Source of the DNA: Bacteroidota bacterium
GTDB taxonomy: Bacteria > Bacteroidota > Bacteroidia > Flavobacteriales > Weeksellaceae
Reading direction: 5' to 3'
Length of the DNA: 29,422 bases
NCBI GenBank assembly: GCA_023458415.1
Contig: JAEWZO010000013.1
Span: 1 to 29,422, forward strand
The first letter of the stretch is position 1, and each line of letters begins with the position of its first letter. Shown piece after piece: positions 17,335 to 25,960 of this stretch. Made by a program: the position numbers and the translations under genes. The notes beneath the pieces were generated by a model that saw nothing but the letters and a program-made list of their open reading frames with translations, was not told where the DNA came from and did not search any database.

Positions 17335-18159
17335 TTAAGAAATATTCGCAGCTTCGGCCTCTCTTTTCAAAACTTTTTTATGGGTATATGCACACATTAC
17401 GATGCTGAATTCGTAAAGAATCAGCAACGGAAACGCTGCAGCGAGCATACTCAAAACGTCGGCCGGAGTTATGATGGCAGCTACAACCATAATCAAAACA
17501 ATAGCGTGACGGCGATATGTTTTCAGAAATTTTGGAGTAAGAATTCCGATATTAGTGAGAAAATAAACAATTACCGGAAAAAGGAAAATGATTCCCATGC
17601 CTAAAACCACCTGCAGAAAAAGTGTGGTATAATCTGTAAGATCAAAAAGTTGGGTAATTGAATCTGAAATCTGAAACAACATTCCGAAGTTAATCACCAA
17701 GGGAAGAATCAGAAAATAGCCCGTTAAAATCCCGAGAATAAAAAGAATCCAGATAAAATTGATAACGAAAACTGAGTTTTTTCGTTCGTTGGGGTGAAGC
17801 GCCGGACTGATAAATCTCCAAAGTTCCCAAATGATGTATGGAAACGCCGCCACGATGCCTCCAAAAATAGAAACCGACATCATCACATTGAACTGCTGCA
17901 TCATTTTTTTCTGCTGCACAGCGAAATTTTCAGGAAGTTGAATGCTGTCCGCACCGGTGAATTTCTGAGAATAATGGTTAATCAGTTCAAACGTAACAAA
18001 ACTGTTTTTGGTTGGACCAAAGAATATATGATCCATAATCCAGTTGATGTTAATCCCCACCAGAATTGCGCCGATAACAATTGCGATGATGCATCGGATA
18101 AGATGACCACGAAGTTCGCCAATGTGTCCGAGGAAGGACATTTCTTTATCGTTGCTCAC
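17335..18159 (-). CDS. tatC: Sec-independent protein translocase TatC
   Basis: Multi-spanning receptor subunit of the Tat translocase that recognises twin-arginine signal peptides. It has 274 residues and six membrane helices. The N-terminal FLGHIGELRGHLIRC is the family signature with the conserved glutamate, and the FPYIIWELWRFISPAL segment with its EL/RF pattern is the second. A periplasmic loop between helices 1 and 2 is longer than in E. coli (about residues 40-85). It lies downstream of kdsD, 97 bases apart in the same direction, and probably shares its transcript. Its partner tatA-like gene is at 6945. Confidence 0.95.
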   Translation of the reverse strand: MSNDKEMSFLGHIGELRGHLIRCIIAIVIGAILVGININWIMDHIFFGPTKNSFVTFELINHYSQKFTGADSIQLPENFAVQQKKMMQQFNVMMSVSIFGGIVAAFPYIIWELWRFISPALHPNERKNSVFVINFIWILFILGILTGYFLILPLVINFGMLFQISDSITQLFDLTDYTTLFLQVVLGMGIIFLFPVIVYFLTNIGILTPKFLKTYRRHAIVLIMVVAAIITPADVLSMLAAAFPLLILYEFSIVMCAYTHKKVLKREAEAANIS

Positions 18160-18256
18160 AGAAGGACTGGATTGATTTTTCAGTTTGCGAAATTAAAAAA
18201 TATTAACGGAAAAACAGACTTTCGCAGAAATCTGTCGAAAAACTCATTCAATAAAA

Positions 18257-19216
18257 TCAGTTGATACCTTCATCCAGCAATCTGTGGATATCGATAATTC
18301 CGAAGTATTTTCCCTGATCGGTTACTATTAACTGCCCAATATTATTGTCTTTCAAAATTCGCATTGCTTCTTTTGCTAGCGAATCTTTTTCCACCGTTTT
18401 AGGATTTTCCGACATAATATCTTTAGCAATAAGACCATCCAGATTTTCTTTGTTCATTAACATTCGGCGAAGATCTCCATCGGTAATTACGCCCAGAATA
18501 TTTTCATTTTCGGTTACAACAGTTACTCCGTGAGTGGAGCTGCTCACAGAAATAATCACATCACGAATCCCGGCTTTCTCTGAAACCATTGGCTTTTGCG
18601 ATGAAAGAAACTGTTCCACTTTGGCGGTTAAATTTTTACCTAAATTTCCTCCTGGATGAAACTTGGCGAAATCGTTCTCTTTAAATCCTTTTAATTCCAT
18701 TAAAACAACAGCGAGGGCATCGCCTAAAGCCATCTGAACTGTTGTAGAGCTTGTAGGCGCCAATTTATTGGGACAGGCTTCTTTATCCACCAAAGTATTC
18801 AGCACCACATCAGAACCTTCAGCAAGTTTGGAATTAAGATTTCCCGTCATTCCAATTAGAGCGGAAGAATATTCTTTCAAGTAAGGAACCAGATTGACAA
18901 TTTCGGGTGAGTTTCCTGAGTTCGAAATACAAAGCACAACATCATGTTTCTGGATTACACCCAAATCACCGTGTATGGCCTCCGAAGCGTGTAGAAATTG
19001 TGCGGGCGTTCCGGTGGAATTTAAAGTAGCCACAATTTTGTTGCCCACATGAGCAGATTTTCCGATGCCCACAATTATGAGTTTTCCTTTTGCCGAACTG
19101 ATGATTTCAACGGTTTGCACAAAAGATTCATCCAGTCGTTGGCTGAGTTTCTGAAGCTCGCTGATTTCTATTTCCAGTGCATTTTTTGCAAGATTAAGGA
19201 TTGATGATGCCTCCAA
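18257..19216 (-). CDS. kdsD: D-arabinose 5-phosphate isomerase, KpsF/GutQ family
   Basis: Cytoplasmic enzyme that converts ribulose 5-phosphate to arabinose 5-phosphate, the first step of Kdo synthesis for lipopolysaccharide. It has 319 residues. The N-terminal SIS domain (about 35-170) shows GIGKSAHVGNKIVATLNSTG, HGDLGVI and CISNSGNSPEIV. The linker has FHPGGNLGK, and two CBS domains make up residues about 205-319. The start at 19216 is a TTG; no ATG lies upstream in frame within the promoter region, and homologous N-termini begin near here. A longer N-terminus cannot be excluded. It is divergent from recQ, with tatC 97 bases downstream. Confidence 0.94.
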   Translation of the reverse strand: MEASSILNLAKNALEIEISELQKLSQRLDESFVQTVEIISSAKGKLIIVGIGKSAHVGNKIVATLNSTGTPAQFLHASEAIHGDLGVIQKHDVVLCISNSGNSPEIVNLVPYLKEYSSALIGMTGNLNSKLAEGSDVVLNTLVDKEACPNKLAPTSSTTVQMALGDALAVVLMELKGFKENDFAKFHPGGNLGKNLTAKVEQFLSSQKPMVSEKAGIRDVIISVSSSTHGVTVVTENENILGVITDGDLRRMLMNKENLDGLIAKDIMSENPKTVEKDSLAKEAMRILKDNNIGQLIVTDQGKYFGIIDIHRLLDEGIN

Positions 19217-19257
19217 AATATACCGCTTTTTTAATGATTTATTAACCCCAAAGAAAA

Positions 19258-19288
19258 TTGAATTATTAATATTTATTTTTTAACTTTG
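19258..19288 (+). promoter_or_regulatory. recQ promoter, consensus Bacteroidota type
   Basis: TTG (19258-19260), a 20-base spacer and TAACTTTG (19281-19288) match the -33/-7 consensus fully. The transcript should begin near 19295, 25 bases before the ATG. On the other strand TTTCTTTG (19256-19249), one mismatch from the consensus, may serve kdsD. Confidence 0.75.
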
Positions 19289-19319
19289 GGTGGAATGCAA
19301 ATTTAGCAAACAAATTTAG

Positions 19320-21524
19320 ATGAAGACAAAACCAGCCGACTTATCGAAGGAACTCAAGAAATATTTCGGCTTTTCGAAGTTTAAAGGACAACAGGAAAAT
19401 ATCATTAAATCCCTTATGGAGGGCAATGATGTATTTGTGTTGATGCCGACCGGTGGCGGTAAATCTCTGTGTTACCAGTTGCCGGCGCTCATTTCAGAGG
19501 GAACTGCGATTGTGGTTTCGCCTCTTATTGCTTTGATGAAAAATCAGGTGGATGCGGTGAACGGACTTTCTTCGGAGGAAGGCGTTGCGCACGTTCTCAA
19601 TTCTTCTCTTAACAAATCTCAAATTACTCAGGTTTTCAGCGATATCCGAAGCGGAAAGACAAAACTTCTATACGTTGCGCCCGAATCTTTAATTAAGGAA
19701 GATTATCTCGAGTTTCTGAAAAGTGTAAAAATTTCTTTTGTTGCTATTGATGAAGCTCACTGTATTTCTGAATGGGGACACGATTTCCGTCCGGAATACA
19801 GAAACTTGAAGCTCATTATAGATAAAATTGCCGACGTCCCGGTTATTGCGCTTACTGCAACGGCGACACCGAAAGTTCAGGACGATATTCAGAAAACTTT
19901 GGGGATGAATAAAGCCCTTGTTTTTAAATCGAGTTTTAACCGGCCGAATCTTTTTTATGAAATCCGCCCGAAAATTAATATCGACAAGGAAATTGTAAAA
20001 TACATCAACCAAAACCGAGGTAAATCAGGAATTGTTTATTGTTTAAGTCGCAGGAAAGTAGAAGAGTTTGCTCAGCTTCTTCAGGTAAATGGAATTAACG
20101 CTTTGCCTTATCACGCCGGACTGGATCAGAAAACCCGCGTTACCAATCAGGATAAATTTCTGATGGAAGAATGCGATGTAATTGTGGCAACCATCGCTTT
20201 TGGAATGGGAATCGATAAACCCGATGTTCGCTTTGTTATTCACTACGATATTCCGAAATCTTTGGAGAGTTATTATCAGGAAACCGGTCGCGCAGGAAGA
20301 GACGGTGGTGAAGGTTATTGCTTGGCATTTTATGATCCGAAAGATATCGAAAAACTTGAAAAATTTCTGGCACAAAAGCCTGTTTCCGAACGGGAAATCG
20401 GTTTACAGTTGTTAAATGAAGTTGTGGGATATGCCGAAACTTCGATGAGTCGCAGACAATATCTTCTTTATTATTTTGGTGAAGAATTCGATCCGAAAAA
20501 TGGCGACGGAGCCAATATGGATGATAATTCCGTGATTCCTCCAAAACTGAAAGATGCTTCTCAGGATTTGAATAAAGTGCTTACGATGGTAAAAACTTTG
20601 GACGAAAAATTCCGAACCAAAGACCTCATTAATGTAATGGTCGGTAAAGAATCTTCCGTTACAAAATCTTATAAACTGGAAACCACCGAATTTTTCGGAA
20701 TGGGAAAATCAGAATCCGAAAACTATTGGAAATCGATTATCAGACAGGCAACAGTTCAGAATTTCCTTCAGAAAGATATTGAAACTTATGGTGTTTTAAA
20801 AATTGCTGAAAAAGGACAAAAAGTTCTGGATAAAAAATATAAGGAGCCTTTCTTAATTGCAGAAGATCGGACTTATGATTTGGATCAGATTAAATCTGAA
20901 TCTGGAAAAGTAGAAGTAAATGCCGGTGGCGGTCTTGATCAGGCGTTGTTTACTCAGCTGAAAGAACTTCGAAAAAAAGTGGCTAAAAAACATGGCATTC
21001 CGCCTTACACCGTTTTCATGGATCCCAGTTTGGAAGATATGACGACACAGTATCCGATCACTGTTGAAGAAGTTGGAAAAGTGTATGGAGTTGGTGAAGG
21101 GAAAGCCAGAAAATACGGAAAAGAATTTGCAGATTATATTGCGAAATATGTAGAAGAAAACAATATTGAGCGTACACAGGATATGGTTCTAAAAGGCGTT
21201 GCAAACAAATCATCACATAAAGTTTTCATTATTCAGAATACCGATAAGAAAATTGATTTGGAAGACATTGCGAAAGCCAAAAATCTGACGATGGAAGAGT
21301 TGCTGAAGGAAATGGAACGCATTGTTTATCAAGGAACCAAACTCAATATTGATTATTACATTGAAGAAAATTTTGATGAGGACATCGTGGAGGAATTCAT
21401 GGAGTTCATGGGTGAAAGCGAAAGCGACAGCATGAAAATTCTGACTTCTGAATTCGGAGACGATTTGAGCGATGAGGAGTTACGAATGTTAAGAATTAAA
21501 TTTATTTCAGACGTAGCCAATTAA
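19320..21524 (+). CDS. recQ: ATP-dependent DNA helicase RecQ without zinc-binding cysteines
   Basis: 3'-5' DNA helicase of recombination and fork repair. It has 734 residues, longer than E. coli RecQ. Helicase motifs are intact: GQQE (23-26), Walker A PTGGGKS (43-49), DEAH (144-147), the aromatic-rich loop CISEWGHDFRPEY, TATAT and QETGRAGRDGG (320-330). The usual zinc-binding subdomain is altered: the first ligand position is S377 in MSRRQYLLYYFGEEF and the following CxxC cluster reads NGDGANMDDN (394-403), with no cysteine after residue 334. A winged-helix region follows, then an HRDC domain (about 540-620, QLKELRKKVAKKHGIPPYTVF), and an acidic C-terminal extension of about 100 residues with a helix-turn-helix look. 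The next gene starts 5 bases after its stop. Confidence 0.95.
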   Translation: MKTKPADLSKELKKYFGFSKFKGQQENIIKSLMEGNDVFVLMPTGGGKSLCYQLPALISEGTAIVVSPLIALMKNQVDAVNGLSSEEGVAHVLNSSLNKSQITQVFSDIRSGKTKLLYVAPESLIKEDYLEFLKSVKISFVAIDEAHCISEWGHDFRPEYRNLKLIIDKIADVPVIALTATATPKVQDDIQKTLGMNKALVFKSSFNRPNLFYEIRPKINIDKEIVKYINQNRGKSGIVYCLSRRKVEEFAQLLQVNGINALPYHAGLDQKTRVTNQDKFLMEECDVIVATIAFGMGIDKPDVRFVIHYDIPKSLESYYQETGRAGRDGGEGYCLAFYDPKDIEKLEKFLAQKPVSEREIGLQLLNEVVGYAETSMSRRQYLLYYFGEEFDPKNGDGANMDDNSVIPPKLKDASQDLNKVLTMVKTLDEKFRTKDLINVMVGKESSVTKSYKLETTEFFGMGKSESENYWKSIIRQATVQNFLQKDIETYGVLKIAEKGQKVLDKKYKEPFLIAEDRTYDLDQIKSESGKVEVNAGGGLDQALFTQLKELRKKVAKKHGIPPYTVFMDPSLEDMTTQYPITVEEVGKVYGVGEGKARKYGKEFADYIAKYVEENNIERTQDMVLKGVANKSSHKVFIIQNTDKKIDLEDIAKAKNLTMEELLKEMERIVYQGTKLNIDYYIEENFDEDIVEEFMEFMGESESDSMKILTSEFGDDLSDEELRMLRIKFISDVAN

Positions 21525-21529
21525 ATACT

Positions 21530-21868
21530 ATGAAAAAAAGTTTTATTGCCATTCTATGCATTTTCGGAGCAATGACTTCCGCACAGCAAATAGAGATTAC
21601 GAACAAGGAAAAAAGCGAAGAGAAAGTTCAGCAACAAATGGTAATCTCTGACAAATCCAAAGAAAAGACTAAGCCACTGTATTATTTGGATGGTGAAGAA
21701 GTTGCGGAGGGTATCCTAACAAAAATAGATCCTTCAACTATTGAATCCGTTTCGGTTCTGAAAGACAAAAGTGCAGTAGCAATTTATGGCGAAAGAGCTC
21801 GAGACGGCGTGATTATTATTAATTCTAAAAGGAAAGCAGAAGCTGATACAATAACGATTTCACGTTAA
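21530..21868 (+). CDS. Small exported protein with a TonB-receptor plug-like segment
   Basis: 112 residues. It has a signal peptide (MKKSFIAILCIFGAMTSAQQ), a charged linker (22-48), then a segment like the end of a SusC-type plug domain: YYLDGEEV, KIDPSTIESVSVLKDKSAV and AIYGERARDGVIIINSK (51-101). There is no barrel, so it cannot be a receptor. Free-standing plug fragments like this are common in Bacteroidota and have no established role; they are sometimes tied to M56 BlaR1-type anti-regulators, but none is encoded here. It starts five bases after recQ and is probably co-transcribed with it. The domain assignment is from pattern and the function is unknown. Confidence 0.8.
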   Translation: MKKSFIAILCIFGAMTSAQQIEITNKEKSEEKVQQQMVISDKSKEKTKPLYYLDGEEVAEGILTKIDPSTIESVSVLKDKSAVAIYGERARDGVIIINSKRKAEADTITISR

Positions 21869-21929
21869 AATTACCTGATTCCTTAAGTCTTTTTTGCACT
21901 ATGCAGAAAAGATTTATTTTTTTTATCTG

Positions 21930-23018
21930 ATGAAAAAAATATCGATCATTTTCATTCTTCCCGATCTCAATGCCGGCGGTGCAGAGCGCATCGTGACGAC
22001 CATTGCTAACCATCTTCCGCGGGAAAAATTCGAGCCGAAAATTCTGTTGATTCGCAAGGAAGGAGCGTATCTGGAAATTCTCAGGGATGATGTGGAAATC
22101 ATCGACATCAAAACGGAACGCATCCGAAATTCGCTGTTGCCGATTCTGAATGAAATCCGCAAACACAAACCCGATATCGTTTTCAGCGGTTTCGGAGAAG
22201 TGAATGCCTACATTTCTTTTTTCATCAAAATGTTTCCGAAAACCCGCTTCATCGCGAGAGAAACCAATGTGGTATCGCAGCACGTGACGAGGAAAGACAT
22301 CCGTTTTTTCTATAAATTCTACAATAACTTTCATCGGATCATCTGTCAGAGCGATGATATGATGAATGACCTGCTTCAGAATTTCAGAATCAGAAAAGAA
22401 AAACTGGTGAAAATCAACAATCCAGTCGATTTTGATTTCATAGAAAACAAACTGGCAGAATCTGAAAAACCAGAAAGTTTCAAAGCTGATTTTAAAAATG
22501 TCGTGGCCATAGGAAATCTGTCTGCGAGAAAGGGATTCGATAATCTTCTGAAAGTTTTCTCAAAGCTCAAAAATGAAAAAATCCTGCTCCATATTTTAGG
22601 CGATGGGAGAGACCGTGACCTCTTGCTGCAACAAAAAATGGATCTCGCTCTGGAGAATGTCATTTTTCACGGGCAGCAGATAAATCCGTATCAGTACCTG
22701 AAATTTGCAGATCTGTTCATTCTTTCTTCACGTTATGAGGGTTTCCCGAATGTTTTGCTGGAAGCTGGTGCTTGTGGAACTTACGCCTTGGCCAATAACT
22801 GTCCGGGCGGCATCAACGAAATTATTCGGCCCGGAATTAACGGTGAAATTTCTGACATCGAAAACCCCGAAGCATTTGCCCAAAAAATTCTTGAGGTGCT
22901 CAATCAATCTCACAACGTTGAAGCGATCAGAAATTCAATTAAATCCCGATTTTCCAAGGAGATTATTCTAAAAAAATACGAAGATTTGTTGCTTTCTGTA
23001 GTTAAATCTTCCCAATAA
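21930..23018 (+). CDS. Glycosyltransferase family 4 protein
   Basis: GT-B fold glycosyltransferase, retaining type, likely adding a sugar to LPS, capsule or another surface glycan. It has 362 residues from the ATG at 21930. A frame extension to a TTG at 21894 would add 12 residues ahead of a standard MKKISIIFILPDLNAGGAER start and is unlikely. The N-terminal domain has the GGAER loop. The C-terminal domain has VAIGNLSARKGFDNLL, LHILGDGRD, FADLFILSSRYEGFPNVLLE and the E270-x7-E278 pair that binds the nucleotide sugar. It stands alone, 61 bases after the plug-like gene and away from any visible glycan cluster. The sugar and acceptor cannot be deduced. Confidence 0.92.
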   Translation: MKKISIIFILPDLNAGGAERIVTTIANHLPREKFEPKILLIRKEGAYLEILRDDVEIIDIKTERIRNSLLPILNEIRKHKPDIVFSGFGEVNAYISFFIKMFPKTRFIARETNVVSQHVTRKDIRFFYKFYNNFHRIICQSDDMMNDLLQNFRIRKEKLVKINNPVDFDFIENKLAESEKPESFKADFKNVVAIGNLSARKGFDNLLKVFSKLKNEKILLHILGDGRDRDLLLQQKMDLALENVIFHGQQINPYQYLKFADLFILSSRYEGFPNVLLEAGACGTYALANNCPGGINEIIRPGINGEISDIENPEAFAQKILEVLNQSHNVEAIRNSIKSRFSKEIILKKYEDLLLSVVKSSQ

Positions 23019-23051
23019 TTGTTTTCTGATATTCATATTAAGAAAGATTAT

Positions 23052-23080
23052 AATAGTTAACTATTGTGATTTAAATCATA
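23052..23080. promoter_or_regulatory. Two adjacent palindromes, one CRP/FNR-like, upstream of the reductase gene
   Basis: AATAGTTAACTATT (23052-23065) is a perfect palindrome. Next to it TGATTTAAATCA (23067-23078) is a perfect palindrome inside TGTGA-N6-TCATA (23065-23080), close to the CRP/FNR family site. They lie 140-170 bases before the reductase start, upstream of the tandem promoter-like repeats. Confidence 0.45.
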
Positions 23081-23094
23081 TTTCAGTTTTTCAT

Positions 23095-23110
23095 ATTTGT
23101 AAACTTTTTG
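23095..23110 (+). repeat. Direct repeat, first copy (16 bp), upstream of the reductase gene
   Basis: ATTTGTAAACTTTTTG occurs here and again, identically, at 23160-23175, 65 bases downstream. Each copy ends in CTTTTTG followed 19 bases later by TA, the position of a -7 element, so the repeats look like the -33 regions of tandem promoters. Confidence 0.7.
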
Positions 23111-23159
23111 ATTGTTAATAAATTTCAAGTAATTGATTAACAAATTTATACGATAAAAA

Positions 23160-23202
23160 ATTTGTAAACTTTTTGTCATCATTTTTTATTGGCGTACATT
23201 TA
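23160..23202 (+). promoter_or_regulatory. Second direct-repeat copy and likely main reductase promoter
   Basis: The 16-bp repeat (23160-23175) ends in TTG (23173-23175). After 19 bases comes TACATTTA (23195-23202), one mismatch from TAnnTTTG. The transcript would begin near 23209, about 11 bases before the first ATG. Confidence 0.55.
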
Positions 23203-23219
23203 ATCCGTCAAAAAAATAT

Positions 23220-25778
23220 ATGATGGAAAGTTCAGTCTCAACAAAAAAATTACACACAGTTTCGTTTGATACGGCCAATGCCGAGACCTTGAAATACTTC
23301 AAAGGGGATGATTTAGCCACCCGTGTTTGGGTTAATAAATATGCATTGAAAGACTCCGACGGCAATCTCTACGAGACCACGCCCGACGATATGCACTGGC
23401 GTATTGCAAACGAAATTGCACGCGTTGAGAAGAAATATAAAAACCCGCTTTCTGCGCAGGAAGTTTTTGATCTGATTAAGGATTTCAGATACATCATTCC
23501 GCAGGGAAGTCCGATGACGGGAATTGGAAACAACTTCCAGATTGCATCACTTTCGAACTGTTTCGTGATTGGAAACGGATCCAACAGCGATTCCTATGGA
23601 AGTATTATGAAGGTGGACGAGGAGCAGGTGCAGCTGATGAAAAGACGCGGCGGCGTTGGTCACGACCTTTCCTATATCCGCCCGAAAGGTTCTGCGGTTA
23701 AAAATTCGGCGCTTACTTCGACCGGTCTGGTGCCTTTTATGGAGCGTTATTCCAACTCCACGCGTGAGGTTGCGCAGGACGGAAGACGCGGTGCGCTGAT
23801 GCTTTCGGTGTCCATTAACCATCCTGATGCTGAAGATTTCATCGATGCAAAACTGGAGCAGGGGAAAATTACAGGAGCGAATATTTCGGTGAGAATTGAC
23901 GATGAGTTTATGAAAGCGGTGAAAAGCGATGGCGAGTACACGCAGAAATATCCGATTCACAGCAAGAATCCGAAATTCTCTAAAACCGTTCACGTTAAAG
24001 ACATCTGGAACAAAATCGTGCACAATGCCTGGAAATCTGCCGAGCCGGGAATCCTGTTCTGGGACACCATTGCCAAAGAATCGGTGCCGGATTGTTATTC
24101 GGATTTAGGTTTCGAAACCGTTTCCACGAATCCGTGTGGCGAGATTCCGCTTTGTCCGTACGATTCCTGCCGTTTGTTGGCCGTGAACCTGTATTCTTAC
24201 GTTGAAAATCCATTCACGAAAAAGGCAAAGTTCAACTTTGAACTGTTCAAAAAACATATCGCGTTCGCCCAGAGAATGATGGACGACATCATCGACCTGG
24301 AAGTGGAGAAAATCGATGCCATTCTGGAGAAAATTGATTCCGATCCGGAAAGCGAAGAAATCAAGGGAACCGAAAGAAATCTTTGGGTGAAAATCCGCAA
24401 GAAAACACTTCAGGGAAGAAGAACCGGCGTTGGAATTACTGCAGAAGGTGATATGCTGGCCGCTCTTGGAATGCGTTACGGAAGCAAAGAAGCCGTAGAT
24501 TTCTCCGTTGAAGTGCACAAAGCGCTGGCTTTGGCTGCGTACCGCTCATCCGTGGAAATGGCAAAAGAAAGAGGTGCTTTCGAGGTGTATGATACCAAGA
24601 AAGAGGCAAAAAACCCGTTCATTCTTCGTCTAAAAAAAGAAGATCCGGAACTGTACAAACTGATGTCGAAGCACGGCCGCAGAAACATCGCGCTCCTTAC
24701 GATTGCGCCTACAGGAAGTACTTCATTGATGTCGCAGACTACTTCGGGAATCGAGCCGGTGTTCCTTCCGGTTTATAAAAGAAGAAGAAAAGTCAACCCG
24801 AACGACAAGGAAGTCCGCGTGGATTTTGTGGATGAAGTAGGTGATTCGTGGGAAGAATACATTGTGTTCCACCATCATTTCAAAACGTGGATGCAGGCAA
24901 ACGGTTACGACATCAACAAGAATTATTCTCAGGAAGAAATCAATGAGCTGATAGAGAAATCTCCGTATTATAAAGCCACTTCCAACGATGTGGACTGGCT
25001 GAGCAAGGTGGAAATGCAGGGTGCGATTCAGAAGTGGGTGGATCACTCGATTTCGGTAACCATCAACATTCCGAATGAGGCAACAGAAGAACTGGTAAAC
25101 GAACTGTATCTGAAAGCCTGGGAGGTTGGCTGCAAAGGAGTTACCGTGTACCGCGACGGTTCACGTTCCGGCGTTCTGGTGGCTGCAGATGACAAAAAAG
25201 ACGATGAAGTTCCGACGCATCTTCCAAGTCCGTTCCCGACGAAAAGACCACAGATTCTGGAAGCAGAAATCGTTCGTTTCCAGAACAATAAAGAAAAATG
25301 GATCGCTTTTGTTGGCTTGATTGACGGTCGTCCTTACGAGATTTTCACCGGTTTGGCAGATGATGAGGAAGGAATTCTGCTTCCGCGCTGGGTGAATGAA
25401 GGTGTTATCATTAAGAACCGCGACGAAGACGGAAAATCCAGATATGATTTCCAGTTCAAGAATTTAAGAGGTTATAAAACGACCATTGAAGGACTTTCTC
25501 ACAAATTTGATCCGGAATTCTGGAACTACGCAAAACTGATTTCCGGAACTTTAAGACACGGAATGCCGCTGGAAAGCGTGGTGGAACTCATCAACCGTAT
25601 GGAACTGAACCTGGAATCCATCAACAACTGGAAAGCCGGTGTTGCCCGAGCCCTGAAACGCTACATCCCCGACGGGACCAATGCTGCAGGAACCTGTTCA
25701 AGTTGTGGCTCAGAGCAGGTGATGTACCAGGAAGGCTGTCTGACCTGTAAGAGCTGCGGAAGCTCGAAGTGCGGATAG
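23220..25778 (+). CDS. nrdJ: Adenosylcobalamin-dependent ribonucleotide reductase (class II)
   Basis: Oxygen-independent reductase that makes deoxyribonucleotides from ribonucleotides using a radical generated with adenosylcobalamin. It has 852 residues. Active-site cysteines are visible: C114 in LSNCFVIG, the radical cysteine C306 with E308 in NPCGEI, and C317. The redox pair partner pattern and spacing match T. maritima NrdJ. The segment PTGSTSLMSQTTSGIEP is the phosphate-binding loop. The C-terminus carries a zinc-ribbon (CSSCGSEQ, CLTCKSC) and ends SSKCG, which probably reduces the active-site disulfide. Two ATG codons (23220 and 23223) are equally possible starts. No class I or III reductase gene lies next to it, and no cobalamin riboswitch signature was seen upstream. 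Confidence 0.95.
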   Translation: MMESSVSTKKLHTVSFDTANAETLKYFKGDDLATRVWVNKYALKDSDGNLYETTPDDMHWRIANEIARVEKKYKNPLSAQEVFDLIKDFRYIIPQGSPMTGIGNNFQIASLSNCFVIGNGSNSDSYGSIMKVDEEQVQLMKRRGGVGHDLSYIRPKGSAVKNSALTSTGLVPFMERYSNSTREVAQDGRRGALMLSVSINHPDAEDFIDAKLEQGKITGANISVRIDDEFMKAVKSDGEYTQKYPIHSKNPKFSKTVHVKDIWNKIVHNAWKSAEPGILFWDTIAKESVPDCYSDLGFETVSTNPCGEIPLCPYDSCRLLAVNLYSYVENPFTKKAKFNFELFKKHIAFAQRMMDDIIDLEVEKIDAILEKIDSDPESEEIKGTERNLWVKIRKKTLQGRRTGVGITAEGDMLAALGMRYGSKEAVDFSVEVHKALALAAYRSSVEMAKERGAFEVYDTKKEAKNPFILRLKKEDPELYKLMSKHGRRNIALLTIAPTGSTSLMSQTTSGIEPVFLPVYKRRRKVNPNDKEVRVDFVDEVGDSWEEYIVFHHHFKTWMQANGYDINKNYSQEEINELIEKSPYYKATSNDVDWLSKVEMQGAIQKWVDHSISVTINIPNEATEELVNELYLKAWEVGCKGVTVYRDGSRSGVLVAADDKKDDEVPTHLPSPFPTKRPQILEAEIVRFQNNKEKWIAFVGLIDGRPYEIFTGLADDEEGILLPRWVNEGVIIKNRDEDGKSRYDFQFKNLRGYKTTIEGLSHKFDPEFWNYAKLISGTLRHGMPLESVVELINRMELNLESINNWKAGVARALKRYIPDGTNAAGTCSSCGSEQVMYQEGCLTCKSCGSSKCG

Positions 25779-25800
25779 AGTAACTACAGATTTTTTTAGT

Positions 25801-25927
25801 CGTCATTGCGAGGAGCGACCGGAGGGAGCGACGAAGCAATCTCAATAATACTGAATTCTACTAATATGCAAAAAAGGAATTTTTTTGAGATTGCTTCGTG
25901 ATTCGTACCTTATTCCTCGTAATGACG
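25801..25927. repeat. REPIN-like inverted repeat pair, left unit
   Basis: The left arm (25801-25845) begins CGTCATTGCGAGGA and ends ACGAAGCAATCTCAA. The right arm (25885-25927) is its inverted copy with the same ends and a divergent centre, separated by 39 bases. Within each arm ATTGC (ATTAC in the right-hand copy) and GCAAT can also pair. The unit can form a large hairpin. It starts 22 bases after the reductase stop and may end that transcript, since no classical terminator is present. Confidence 0.85.
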
Positions 25928-25960
25928 TACCACGTTAAATGATTTAATAGGTTTTGATTT

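Noticed and set aside
21894..21929. TTG start 12 codons upstream of the glycosyltransferase ATG
   Set aside because: The ATG at 21930 gives the usual MKKISIIF-type beginning for this family, and the extra residues have no family support.
23019..23219. Cobalamin riboswitch ahead of the B12-dependent reductase
   Set aside because: No B12-box-like sequence or large GC-rich fold is visible; the region is AT-rich with promoters and palindromes only.
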